Source of the DNA: JTS-AC122 sp050246015
Lineage (GTDB): Bacteria > Planctomycetota > Phycisphaerae > Phycisphaerales > UBA1924
NCBI GenBank assembly: GCA_050246015.1
Contig: JBFWWU010000032.1
Coordinates: forward strand, 1 to 28,810
Length of the DNA stretch: 28,810 nt
Reading direction: 5' to 3'
Made by a program: the position numbers and the translations under genes. Below the pieces are notes generated by a model that saw only the letters and a list, made by a program, of their open reading frames with translations, ran no database searches and had not been told where the DNA came from. Positions 22,149-28,810 of the stretch are shown piece after piece. How positions within the stretch are numbered: the first letter of the stretch is position 1; every line of letters begins with the position of its first letter.

Positions 22149-23477
22149 TCACACCAAAGGCGTCCTTCCCGGCATCGCCACGTCCGGCACCGGCAGCGAC
22201 CCGAACTCGTACGCGGGCGGAGACAGATCGAGTTTCGAGTTCATCGCGAACTCCCACGTCACTTCCTTGCCGGTGTACGCGGCCATGCGGCCCATGATCG
22301 CCGTCAGCGTGCTCTCGGCGACCCGCTTGCCCTCGTTGAGCCTGGGCCCCTCGCCGAGCACCGACGCGACCAGGTCCGTGTGTTCCTGCACGTAGGGCGC
22401 GTTGTTCTTCTTGCTGTCGTGCTTCCACGGGTTCTTGCCGACGATCTGCGCATTGGGATCCGCGGTGTTCAGGATGCCGTCGGTCCCGATGATCTGCTCC
22501 GCGACCTTGTTCACGCACCCGACGATCTGCCGGCACTGCGAGTTCATCACGACGCCGTCCGCGTATTCATACTGCACCGCGAAGTGATCGAAGATGTGCC
22601 CGAACTGCGGCTGCGTCCGAACCTGCCGCCCGCCCAGCGCAACGCACCGCAGCGGCGTCGATCCGATCGCCCAGTTGCACACATCGATGTTGTGCACGTG
22701 CTGCTCGACGATGTGGTCCCCGCTGAGCCACGTGAAGTACAGCCAGTTGCGGAGTTGCCATTCCATGTCCGACCACTTCGGGTCGTGCTCGCGGTGCCAC
22801 AGGTCGCCCTGGTTCCACCAGCAGTTCGCGGCGACGACCTTGCCGATCGCCCCTCCCTCGACGCGCTTCATGGCTTCGAGGTAACTGGTCTGGTGCCGGC
22901 GCTGCGTGCCGGTGACAACGCTGAGCCCCTTCTCGGTGGCGTGCTGCGCGGCGGCGATGACCTTGCGGATGCCCGCCGGATCGACCGCGACGGGCTTCTC
23001 GAAGAAGACGTGCTTGCCCGCGTTGATCGCCGCCTCGAAGTGCATCGGACGAAAATGCGGCGGGGTCGCGAGGATCGCCAGGTCGATGCCGCTCCCGATC
23101 ACCTGCTTGTACGCGTCGAACCCGACGAACTGCCGGTCCCCGATCTGGCATCGCTCCTTGAGTTCGCTGGGGAGTTTGCTGATCTCGCCCATCGCGCCAT
23201 CAAGCCGGTCCTTGAAGACATCGCCCACGGCGTGGATCACGGTGTCCGGCGAGCCTTCGAGCGAGTTCACCAGCGCCCCCGTGCCCCGGCCGCCGCACCC
23301 GATCACGCCGACCTTGATCCGTCCTTCGTCTCCGCGGTGCACGCCCATCCCCGGGATGAACGACGTGAGCGACGCCGCCGCGCTGGAGGCCAGCGCGACC
23401 CCGCCCGCGGTCAGCGCGGACGCCTTGACAAAGTCGCGACGGGTGAAGTTCGAGGTGCTCTGCGAATGGGTATTCAT
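22149..23477 (-). CDS. Tat-exported Gfo/Idh/MocA family oxidoreductase
   Basis: A 442-residue NAD(P)-dependent sugar or cyclitol oxidoreductase. A twin-arginine signal (TRRDFVKAS, Arg13-Arg14) with an Ala-rich hydrophobic stretch predicts folded export with cofactor, as in many planctomycete paralogues. The Rossmann domain starts KVGVIGCGGRGTGAL (about 55-69); ATPPHFRPMHFEAAI and the catalytic EKPVAVDP (about 160-167) follow. GDHIVEQHVHNIDVCNW supplies the conserved His of the C-terminal domain. AAAGGAA lies six bases before the ATG, a good ribosome site. The substrate cannot be named: planctomycetes carry many such genes for degrading complex glycans. A long G/C-run array lies 58-99 bases upstream. 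The lipoprotein hydrolase gene lies 197 bases upstream on the same strand. Confidence 0.94.
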   Translation of the reverse strand: MNTHSQSTSNFTRRDFVKASALTAGGVALASSAAASLTSFIPGMGVHRGDEGRIKVGVIGCGGRGTGALVNSLEGSPDTVIHAVGDVFKDRLDGAMGEISKLPSELKERCQIGDRQFVGFDAYKQVIGSGIDLAILATPPHFRPMHFEAAINAGKHVFFEKPVAVDPAGIRKVIAAAQHATEKGLSVVTGTQRRHQTSYLEAMKRVEGGAIGKVVAANCWWNQGDLWHREHDPKWSDMEWQLRNWLYFTWLSGDHIVEQHVHNIDVCNWAIGSTPLRCVALGGRQVRTQPQFGHIFDHFAVQYEYADGVVMNSQCRQIVGCVNKVAEQIIGTDGILNTADPNAQIVGKNPWKHDSKKNNAPYVQEHTDLVASVLGEGPRLNEGKRVAESTLTAIMGRMAAYTGKEVTWEFAMNSKLDLSPPAYEFGSLPVPDVAMPGRTPLV

Positions 23478-23534
23478 TGGATTTCCTTTGGCTGAAGCCG
23501 GATGGGCGACTCAAGCCCCGAGACCGACGACGCC

Positions 23535-23576
23535 GGGGGGGGCGGGTGGGGGGGGTGGGGGGGGTGGGGGCAGGGG
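23535..23576 (+). repeat. Large G-run array upstream of the oxidoreductase gene
   Basis: G tracts of 8, 3, 8, 8, 5 and 4 are separated by C, T, T, T and CA. This is the largest such array in the window and is entirely intergenic. On the strand of the flanking leftward genes it is C-rich, and it would lie in the 5' leader or promoter spacer of the oxidoreductase. It can form a quadruplex and is prone to length change. Confidence 0.85.
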
Positions 23577-23591
23577 AGGACGAAGCGAACG

Positions 23592-23612
23592 ATACCACGG
23601 AGAGCATACCAC
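23592..23612 (-). promoter_or_regulatory. Candidate promoter/operator: ATACCAC direct repeat with TATGCT -10
   Basis: ATACCAC occurs twice (23592-23598 and 23606-23612). Read leftwards, the second overlaps TATGCT, a plausible -10 for the oxidoreductase gene; transcription would then pass through the G/C-run array. No clear -35 is seen, so the call is weak. Confidence 0.22.
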
Positions 23613-23674
23613 ATTTTCGCGCTCGGATCGCACCCGCGGGCCATGCCGAGAAGGAAACTGCGGGCCCGGCCCGC

Positions 23675-24676
23675 TCACATCCCATGCCGCTTCAGCCACT
23701 GCCGCACCGCCGCCATGTACTCCGCCGGCTTCTCCCAGTTCGCCAGGTGCGAGCCGCCCTTGATCACCACCACTTCAGCGTTCGGCGTGCTCGCCGCGTA
23801 CACACGCGCCGACCCGGGCGTCGCCTCGTCATGTTCGCCGCACGTGTACAGCACCGGCAGGCGCAGGCGCGGGAGCATCGGCGTCACGTCCAGCCCCTTG
23901 AGGGAGCCCGTCACCGTGAACTCCGTCGGCCCGTTCAATGTCTGATAGACACTCTGGCCCATCGTCTGGAGCGCCCGCTGCACGGGCGCCGGCCACGGAT
24001 CCAGCCGGCATACGTGCCGGTTGTAGAACTCCTGCATCGCGTCCTGGAACTCCGGCGTATCCATCCGGAGCGTGGCCTCCCCTCGCTCGATCGCCGCGGC
24101 TCGCTCCGGACCGAGATCCGCGATGAGCCGCCTGACGTCGTTGTCCCACCGCGCCAGGTTTAGCGCCGGCCCCGCGAGGATCACGCCGCGCACGCCCTTC
24201 ATGCGATCACCCGACGTTTCGCTCGCGCCCACGCCCGTCAAATAGTCCACCGCGAGGATGCTCCCCCAGGAGTGCCCGTAGATGATGACATACTTCAGGC
24301 CCAGCGCCGTGCGCACCTGATCGAGTTCGCGGGCGAACCGCTCGCGCGTCCAGAGCGACGCGTCCTCCGGGCGATCCGACCGCCCGCACCCGAGTTGGTC
24401 GTAGAAGATCACGGGCCGGTCATCGCCCAGCAGTTCCAGGTTCTCGAGATAATCATGCGGGATCCCCGGCCCGCCATGCAGCACGAGGATCGGCGTGCCG
24501 TCACCGCTGCCGCGCACGTCGTACCACACCCGGCCTCCCTCCACGCTAATGAACCCGGTCGATGGGCGTTCCTTGACGGCGGCGGCCGATGGACACGGCC
24601 CGGATCGGCATCCCGCCAGTGACGCGACCATCAGAGCGCCAAGGAGCCAGACGAGGAAGCGATTTGACGGACGCAT
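23675..24676 (-). CDS. Lipoprotein alpha/beta hydrolase, proline iminopeptidase-like (S33)
   Basis: A 333-residue exported hydrolase. The N-terminus has a hydrophobic stretch and lipobox SLAGC with Cys23, so it is likely lipid-anchored. HGGPG (67-71) is the oxyanion-hole signature of prolyl aminopeptidases; FYDQLGCGRSDRP follows. The nucleophile is Ser136 in GHSWGS, the acid is probably Asp283 in GEHDEATPG, and the base His310 in GGSHLANWEKP. Together these match peptidase family S33 (proline iminopeptidase / tricorn-factor F1 type), which removes N-terminal residues, often proline, from short peptides; epoxide or ester hydrolysis is a possible alternative in this fold. GGAG lies about nine bases before the ATG. 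It has no obvious functional tie to the neighbouring secretion module. Confidence 0.9.
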   Translation of the reverse strand: MRPSNRFLVWLLGALMVASLAGCRSGPCPSAAAVKERPSTGFISVEGGRVWYDVRGSGDGTPILVLHGGPGIPHDYLENLELLGDDRPVIFYDQLGCGRSDRPEDASLWTRERFARELDQVRTALGLKYVIIYGHSWGSILAVDYLTGVGASETSGDRMKGVRGVILAGPALNLARWDNDVRRLIADLGPERAAAIERGEATLRMDTPEFQDAMQEFYNRHVCRLDPWPAPVQRALQTMGQSVYQTLNGPTEFTVTGSLKGLDVTPMLPRLRLPVLYTCGEHDEATPGSARVYAASTPNAEVVVIKGGSHLANWEKPAEYMAAVRQWLKRHGM

Positions 24677-24751
24677 GACCAGGATCTCCGCCGTGACCCC
24701 GGAGCATGATACAGGAATCGCTCGTATTGCGTGCGCGGCGGCCGGCCCGCT

Positions 24752-25039
24752 CTAACCGATCATCACCGTCGGCGCGCCCATCACGATCACCCCGCCATGA
24801 GCCGTCGGATCACCCATCCGCGCCGCCGGCATGTTGCCGATCAGCACCGTCGTTGATCCCATCGCGATCGTGTCCGGCGGGCCCACGCACGTGCACATGT
24901 CCGTTGCCCGGGCCGCGGGCATGTACCCGATCAGCACCGTCGGGCATCCCGGCGGCAACACCGGCCCGCCGACGTGTGGCACCACCCCCGTCACCATCGG
25001 GCACGTGTGCATGTCTCCAACTCGGGCCGCGGGGGGCAT
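24752..25039 (-). CDS. PAAR-domain spike-tip protein
   Basis: A 95-residue protein that should cap the VgrG spike of a type VI secretion system and may link effectors to it. It starts MPPAARVGDMHTCP, a typical PAAR N-terminus, and repeats the PAAR pattern (PAARATDMCTC, PAARMGDPTAHGG) with His/Cys residues placed to bind the tip zinc. GAPTVMIG at the end and PTVLIGYMPAA / TTVLIGNMPAA inside form the beta repeats. It has no C-terminal toxin extension, so it acts as a bare tip. ATG 25039 is chosen because AGAGGT lies four bases upstream; an in-frame GTG at 25045 has no room for a ribosome site. It is the last gene of the leftward cluster that begins with vgrG. Confidence 0.93.
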   Translation of the reverse strand: MPPAARVGDMHTCPMVTGVVPHVGGPVLPPGCPTVLIGYMPAARATDMCTCVGPPDTIAMGSTTVLIGNMPAARMGDPTAHGGVIVMGAPTVMIG

Positions 25040-25087
25040 CGTCACCTCTGCAATCAGGAACTCAGGCTTCGGCCAGCCGCCGATCGT

Positions 25088-26095
25088 TCACTTCATCGAC
25101 TTCAGCGATTCCACGTACTTCTCCGCCAGTTTCGCCACCGCGTCGTTCCGGTCTTTCGTGAGCGGCTCGACCGACGCCAGATCGTCCTTCTGCGGCCGCT
25201 TCGCCAGCCACGACAACCCGTGCCAGCGCACGTTGTCGTTCTCCGAGCGAAGCATGCCCAGCACGCTCGATCGCGGCGGCGGCGAGCCCGACGCGTCCAG
25301 CGCCGCCAGGGCGTCCGCTACCACCATCGAGTCCTCGTGTTCCAGCGCGCCCACCAGCAGTTCTCGCGCCCGCGGCGACTTCTGCCGCGACAGCGCCCAC
25401 ACCCCCATTTGTCCCGTTCCCTCCGCCCGAAGCAGGCGCGCCTGATACTCCACCGCCTGCGGCGACTCAAGAAACCCCAGCCCCTCGGCGGCTTCCAGCC
25501 GCGCGGTCGCGTCCGGCAACGCCAGCCGCGCCGATCGGCCGCGGAGTTGCTCCGTCAGTTTGGCCTGGTCAACGGGCGTTACCGTCAGGCTCGCCTCGGT
25601 GCGAAACCGCTCGGTGGTGGGGGGGGGTGGGGAGGGGGCGGTAGGAGCCTCGTCCGCAGGCGCGGAGTCCTTGGGCGTCCGATGCACGGGAATCGAAACT
25701 GAAATTGTCAGCGGCGCCTTCCCCGCCGACTTGATCGCCAGGAACCGGTTCAGGTCGTGCCGCTGCGTGATGCTCTGCCCCGGCGCGAGCGTTTTCGGGA
25801 TCGTCCGCTGTACAACTTGCTCGGGCGCCGGGCGCGGCACCGCGACCGCGGGGTTCGCGCTCGCCACCGCGATGCCCAGCGGGTTGGGGAAGGGCAGTTC
25901 GACACGGACCGCCTGGGTCGAGGCGTTCGTGACCGTGAGATCCAGCGGCGCAGGCCCGCCGGGGTACACCGGTTCATCCGGGAGAGACATCGCGACCTTG
26001 AGCAGTGAGTCGGGCATGGAAGACCTCGGCGCCTGGGAACATCCCGTCAGTACGAGCACGATGATGGAACACAGGATGCGGCTAGGGAAGCGCAT
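25088..26095 (-). CDS. Lipoprotein with beta domain and HEAT-like repeats
   Basis: A 335-residue predicted lipoprotein: the signal sequence ends VLVLTGC with Cys19. Residues about 30-170 look beta-sandwich-like (VYPGGPAPLDLTVTNAS and SITQRHDLNRFLAI), followed by a Pro/Ala linker encoded by a C-run array. Residues about 195-330 are paired helices of HEAT type (ARLEAAEGLGFL, ARELLVGALEHED, MVVADALAALDASG, NVRWHGLSWLAKRP). Its ATG (26095) lies 14 bases inside the end of the upstream gene, so translation is probably coupled. Position between an unrecognised T6SS-linked protein and the PAAR gene, plus a predicted periplasmic location, make an immunity or accessory role plausible; that is inference. 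A TTG at 26110 is a less likely start because it gives no better signal. Confidence 0.75.
   Translation of the reverse strand: MRFPSRILCSIIVLVLTGCSQAPRSSMPDSLLKVAMSLPDEPVYPGGPAPLDLTVTNASTQAVRVELPFPNPLGIAVASANPAVAVPRPAPEQVVQRTIPKTLAPGQSITQRHDLNRFLAIKSAGKAPLTISVSIPVHRTPKDSAPADEAPTAPSPPPPTTERFRTEASLTVTPVDQAKLTEQLRGRSARLALPDATARLEAAEGLGFLESPQAVEYQARLLRAEGTGQMGVWALSRQKSPRARELLVGALEHEDSMVVADALAALDASGSPPPRSSVLGMLRSENDNVRWHGLSWLAKRPQKDDLASVEPLTKDRNDAVAKLAEKYVESLKSMK
25619..25638 (+). repeat. G-run array (C-rich on coding strand) in the HEAT lipoprotein gene
   Basis: Tracts of 9, 4 and 5 Gs separated by T and A lie on the + strand. The gene is on the - strand, so they encode the Ser-Pro-Pro-Pro-Pro linker. 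This tract shows that the G bias follows the DNA strand, not the coding strand. Confidence 0.75.
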
Positions 26096-27047
26096 GGATC
26101 GAAGAAACAATAGGATTCGGGTTGGTGGTCGCGGCGCCCACCGTCCAGGCGTTGATTGTCACCCCCGCGCCCCACTTGGACGTCTTGTGCTTCCAGTCCG
26201 CGCCGGCCTGGTAGACCTCGTGCTTGATCTGCAGACCGGAGTTGGGCTGCGGCTTGTCGTTCGCCCCGCACCGCTTGCACTTGAAGATCGATAACTGATC
26301 GCGCGTCGTGATCCCCGCCGGACCCGCCGGTGGACGCCCGATCGTATGGCTGTCGGTCGAAAAACTGTCGGCGGCGAGGTACCCGCTGTTGTTGACCGGC
26401 GAGCCCAGCGCGGCGAACGGGGGGCTGTCCGACCGTGTGTACGCCACGATCTCCGAAATCTCGGCCTTGTCAAGGTCCGCCACCCGCCCGCTGTCGGATT
26501 CCCAGGTGTCGTTCACGCGGAACCCCACCCGGGCCGCCTCGTCGATGTCGCTGTTGAGCGTGTCGTTGAAGTTGATGGGATGGGCGCACACGCTGAAGCC
26601 GTTCGATTCGGCCTTGAGGGTCGAGCCGTCGAGTTTCGCCTGGATCTTCAGTTGTCCGTCGTGTCCCTCCTTGGTCTGGTTCGCCCCCGTCACCGTCACC
26701 GTCGCGGTGTCCGTGAGGCGCGTCGGCGAGACCGTCGCCGTCCCGTTGTCCGCGCTGCCGTTGGCGATGCTGAGCTCGATGTAGTGCGGCGTCCCGCCCA
26801 GCGAGTTGCTCAGCGTGACCTGGACCTCGTACGTCTTGGTCGGGGGCACGCTCGCGGGCATCCCGTCGTTGGGCGCGTTGCTGGACACGTACGGGTTCCC
26901 ACGCTTGACCGGTCCGATGGTCACCGTGACGTTGTCCGCCAGCGGGCAACCGGTCGTGCCGCAGACGTGCCCGCTTCCCGACCCGCCCGACGCGCCGCCG
27001 GAGCCGCCGCCGCTGGGACTTGGAGTTGATCGACCGCATCCAGACAC
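26082..27047 (-). CDS. Unrecognised T6SS-linked protein, candidate cargo/effector
   Basis: I do not recognise this 321-residue protein. The N-terminus (1-35) is Ser/Gly-rich with Cys residues and no signal peptide. Residues about 36-155 are beta-rich and Ig-like (VTVTIGPVKRGNPYV, TYEVQVTLSNS, TATVTVTGANQ). Residues about 155-321 form a second domain with IDEAARVGFRVNDTW, a CxxC pair at 257/260 (FKCKRCG), SGLQIKHEVYQAG and a small, hydrophobic GAGVTINAWTVGAATT stretch. The start is GTG, strongly supported by AGGAGG six bases upstream. It lies 13 bases after the T6SS accessory gene and overlaps the lipoprotein start by 14 bases. Lack of an export signal within a vgrG-DUF4123-PAAR cluster fits cargo delivered by the spike, but no catalytic motif is visible, and a structural spike-associated role is equally possible. 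Confidence 0.7.
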   Translation of the reverse strand: MSGCGRSTPSPSGGGSGGASGGSGSGHVCGTTGCPLADNVTVTIGPVKRGNPYVSSNAPNDGMPASVPPTKTYEVQVTLSNSLGGTPHYIELSIANGSADNGTATVSPTRLTDTATVTVTGANQTKEGHDGQLKIQAKLDGSTLKAESNGFSVCAHPINFNDTLNSDIDEAARVGFRVNDTWESDSGRVADLDKAEISEIVAYTRSDSPPFAALGSPVNNSGYLAADSFSTDSHTIGRPPAGPAGITTRDQLSIFKCKRCGANDKPQPNSGLQIKHEVYQAGADWKHKTSKWGAGVTINAWTVGAATTNPNPIVSSIHALP

Positions 27048-27053
27048 TCAAGA

Positions 27054-27059
27054 CCTCCT
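27054..27059 (-). promoter_or_regulatory. Strong Shine-Dalgarno AGGAGG fixing a GTG start
   Basis: The complement of CCTCCT, AGGAGG, lies six bases before the GTG at 27047. It is one of the best ribosome sites in the window and settles the start of the candidate cargo gene, which would otherwise be ambiguous. Confidence 0.8.
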
Positions 27060-27060
27060 C

Positions 27061-27816
27061 TTATTCACCGAACCACGCGCGCAGTTGCTGCTTGCTTCGA
27101 TCGAGCAGTTGCTCCAGCCGGCGGCGCTCCGGGAGTTTCGCCGACTCCGCCAGCGATGCCCCCGCCCAGTCGTGCACCGGATCAGCCAGGAAACCATCCC
27201 CCAGGAGCATCATCAATGTCGCGATCGTCAGCGATCCCGCGTCGCTCGCCAGCCCGATGCCCGCCGCCTTGGCCGCGGCCCGCGCGCCCAGCGCATCGAT
27301 GCCGGCTCCGCCAAGGTTCTTCGCCTTGGACGGGTATAGGGCATTGAGGTGCTCGCGAATCGCCGCCCGGCGCTCCATCGGCGTCAGCGCCGGGATCTCC
27401 GGGAGCGTCATCCGCTGCGCCTTCCGCAGCGCCGACAGGTGGGCGACGCCCTCGGGTCCTTCCACCTCGTCCAGGTACGACAGGCTCCGCGCCTGCACCC
27501 GCCCCATCTGCTCGAACTGCCCGCCGTCCTGCTGCATGAGCAGTTCCCGCGCCCACGGCAACTGCCCATCCTCATCGAAGCACGCCCCGTGCATCAGCAT
27601 CCGCTCGACGAACACCCGCAGCGGCTCTTCCTGGGTCACGCCGTACGCCTTGCCCCTCGAGATCCCCATCCGGATCACTCGCTCCACCCGCTCCTCTCCC
27701 GCGACCTCGAAGTGACGCGGAAAGTGCTCCCTCAGGTGCTCCTTCGTCCGCGCGACGAACGAGCCCACGACGGATTCCTCCAGCACCACCATCTGTTCCC
27801 GGCGAATCTGGATCAT
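27061..27816 (-). CDS. Helical T6SS-associated accessory protein
   Basis: A 251-residue, mostly helical protein with no signal peptide. It begins IRREQMVVLEESVVGSFVAR and continues with LREHFPRHFEVAGEE and IRMGISRGKAYGVTQEEPLRVFVERMLMHG. A PWARELL stretch near residue 87 and GDGFLADPVHDWA near residue 207 look like a repeated small motif. From memory, proteins with this opening and layout sit beside vgrG and DUF4123 genes in many T6SS cargo clusters, but I cannot attach a Pfam name. An adaptor or chaperone for the cargo encoded next is inferred. It lies 25 bases after the DUF4123 stop and 13 bases before the next start, so it is within the operon. Confidence 0.7.
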   Translation of the reverse strand: MIQIRREQMVVLEESVVGSFVARTKEHLREHFPRHFEVAGEERVERVIRMGISRGKAYGVTQEEPLRVFVERMLMHGACFDEDGQLPWARELLMQQDGGQFEQMGRVQARSLSYLDEVEGPEGVAHLSALRKAQRMTLPEIPALTPMERRAAIREHLNALYPSKAKNLGGAGIDALGARAAAKAAGIGLASDAGSLTIATLMMLLGDGFLADPVHDWAGASLAESAKLPERRRLEQLLDRSKQQLRAWFGE

Positions 27817-27841
27817 GTCGAATATCCCACCGCGGTGTGAT

Positions 27842-28366
27842 TCACTTCCGGATCAGTTCCGCCCCGCGCCGCTCGAACACGTCCGCCGCCGCCTGGTCGC
27901 TCTGCTCCGCCTCGGCGATGTACCTCGTGACGCACCCGAAAAACTGCCTGAGTTCTCCCGGGTTGCACGTCGGCAGATACGTGCGCAGCACCCGCGGATC
28001 GTAATACCGGAAGTACAGCGACTTCCCGTCCGCGTCACGCACCACCAGGAACTGCCGGCAATGTTTCCGCACCGTTTGCAGGTCCGCCGCGCTGACCGCG
28101 AACACTCCCCAGTGCTTCCCCCAGCCCTCCCCAAGCAGCCACTCGGTGAACGCGCTCCCCTCTTGGAGCCTCACCAGGTACGGCGCGCACATCGCCAGGT
28201 CGGGCGCGATTGTCCCGCTGTACAGGCACGTGTGCTCGGGCTTGTCTTCGCCGAGCCGCTCTAGCAACCCCTTCACCGATGCACCGTCCAGGATCGCATA
28301 CGCCCCCCAAGCGGCGGGGTCCTTGAAGAGCGCCGACCGGACCGTGTTTCGAACGTCCGTGCTCAT
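27842..28366 (-). CDS. DUF4123 T6SS effector adaptor (Tap/Tec type)
   Basis: A 174-residue adaptor that in studied T6SSs loads a specific effector onto its cognate VgrG. The family pattern is clear: WGAYAILDGA at the start, LYSGTIAP, PYLVRLQEGSAFTEWLL, GWGKHWGVFA, the middle block LRKH-like VRKHCRQFLVV, FRYYDPRVLRTYLPTC and FFGCVTRYIAE. Its ATG overlaps the vgrG stop by four bases (ATGA), which implies translational coupling and stoichiometric production with VgrG. The adaptor is usually next to its effector, which draws attention to the unrecognised gene at 26082-27047 and the helical protein between them. Confidence 0.92.
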   Translation of the reverse strand: MSTDVRNTVRSALFKDPAAWGAYAILDGASVKGLLERLGEDKPEHTCLYSGTIAPDLAMCAPYLVRLQEGSAFTEWLLGEGWGKHWGVFAVSAADLQTVRKHCRQFLVVRDADGKSLYFRYYDPRVLRTYLPTCNPGELRQFFGCVTRYIAEAEQSDQAAADVFERRGAELIRK

Positions 28367-28810
28367 GCGGTGGTCCCGTTGTTGGCTGCTTCCTGTTCTC
28401 GCCGAGCCCGCTCACACTGCTCGCAGAACGGCGTGCCCGCCTCGGCCGCCTGGAGCAGCGCGACCGACGCCGGTGAAAATGTCGGCTGCTCCCGCGGCTC
28501 CTTGTGCTCCGGCGGTGGCTCGCTCACGTCGCCCGACTCGTCGTCCGCGGCTTCCGTGGGTTCCTGAGGATCGCCCGCCGATTCCGCCGCCGCCGGCGAC
28601 AACGCGCTGCACCCGGACCCGGACCCCGCCGCCCCGCCGCTGTTGATCATCACCATCGTCCCCGATATCGCGATCCCCGTCGGGCCGATGTCGATGAACC
28701 CGCCGGCGCCCTTGAGCGTCACCTGCATCCCCGCCTCGATGATCACCTTCATCCCCCCCGTGATGTGAACCTCCATCCCCGCGTCCACCGCGTGGTTCAT
28801 CGCCGACGTC
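28363..28810 (-). CDS. vgrG: VgrG / TssI spike protein, C-terminal part (cut by window edge)
   Basis: Only the last 148 residues are in the window; the frame stays open through the edge, so the ATG at 28800 is internal. The visible start is the VgrG triple-stranded beta-helix end: repeated short strands (MEVHITGGMKVIIEAGMQV, TLKGAGGFIDIGPTG and IAISGTMVMINSGGAAG). After GSGCS comes an acidic Pro/Glu tail of about 60 residues, then SPASVALLQAAEAGTPFCEQCERAR with a CxxC pair and a basic helix. Such a tail after the spike is often where adaptors and effectors dock (inference). It is followed with a four-base overlap by the DUF4123 adaptor. T6SS structural genes (sheath, baseplate, membrane complex) are not in this window, so this may be an orphan cargo cluster or the end of a main locus. 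Confidence 0.9.
   Translation of the reverse strand, partial: TSAMNHAVDAGMEVHITGGMKVIIEAGMQVTLKGAGGFIDIGPTGIAISGTMVMINSGGAAGSGSGCSALSPAAAESAGDPQEPTEAADDESGDVSEPPPEHKEPREQPTFSPASVALLQAAEAGTPFCEQCERARREQEAANNGTTA

Noticed and set aside
21873..23495. Long + strand open frame (540 codons)
   Set aside because: It runs antisense to the well-supported Gfo/Idh/MocA gene and through the repeat patch; its translation is Arg/His/Pro/Val-rich without motifs, typical of a GC-rich shadow frame.
1..28810. tRNA, rRNA, riboswitch, CRISPR, prophage, insertion sequence
   Set aside because: No cloverleaf, conserved rRNA block, known riboswitch core, spaced repeats, integrase or transposase was seen by eye; short RNAs could still be missed without a covariance search.

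Overview
The window is about 28.8 kb of GC-rich (roughly two-thirds GC by eye), gene-dense bacterial DNA. It most resembles a planctomycete of the Phycisphaerales type. The main clue is two secreted proteins that end in paired 'DFN..G..NSQDF.DFL.AFF' calcium-loop repeats finishing in Gly-Cys or Pro-Cys, the 'GC-type dockerin' tail that I associate with that group. Tat/lipoprotein-type exported enzymes and a two-domain QueD-like protein fit. No rRNA, tRNA, CRISPR array, transposase or integrase was seen. The taxonomic call is inference from protein signatures.

Layout, left to right. (1) 159-2660 (-): a large two-domain (GT2 + GT4) glycosyltransferase. (2) 3047-5657 (+): a two-domain 6-pyruvoyl/6-carboxy-tetrahydropterin synthase-like protein and an exported SH3-like/proline-rich protein. 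(3) 5683-9693 (+): a fused 5-oxoprolinase (HyuA+HyuB). (4) 9846-13662: two convergent exported GC-dockerin proteins, a zinc metalloprotease with a PA14 domain (+) and a beta-rich EF-hand protein (-). Between them lies a perfect 12-bp inverted repeat. (5) 13664-17063 (-): an NtrC-type sigma-54 activator and its NtrB-type kinase. The minus-strand dockerin gene follows the regulator after a single nucleotide, so kinase, regulator and secreted protein look like one transcription unit. (6) 17187-21872 (+): trpB, then a c-di-AMP cassette (cdaA-like, cdaR/YbbR-like) followed closely by an RMD1/DUF155 membrane protein. (7) 21873-22148: an intergenic patch with nested inverted repeats and an 8-bp tandem repeat. 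(8) 22149-24676 (-): a Tat-exported Gfo/Idh/MocA oxidoreductase and a lipoprotein alpha/beta hydrolase of the proline-iminopeptidase type. (9) 24752-28810 (-): a type VI secretion cargo module: vgrG C-terminus (cut by the window edge), a DUF4123 adaptor, a helical accessory protein, an unrecognised Cys-containing beta-rich protein, a HEAT-like lipoprotein overlapping it, and a PAAR spike-tip protein.

The most notable items are the T6SS cargo module, with a candidate effector and a candidate lipoprotein immunity partner; a diadenylate cyclase whose DGA motif reads DLA; and repeated G-run arrays that always lie on the + strand whatever the gene orientation. Where an upstream GTG/TTG or a gene-overlapping ATG competed with a later ATG, I used the later ATG if the ribosome site, signal peptide or domain start favoured it.
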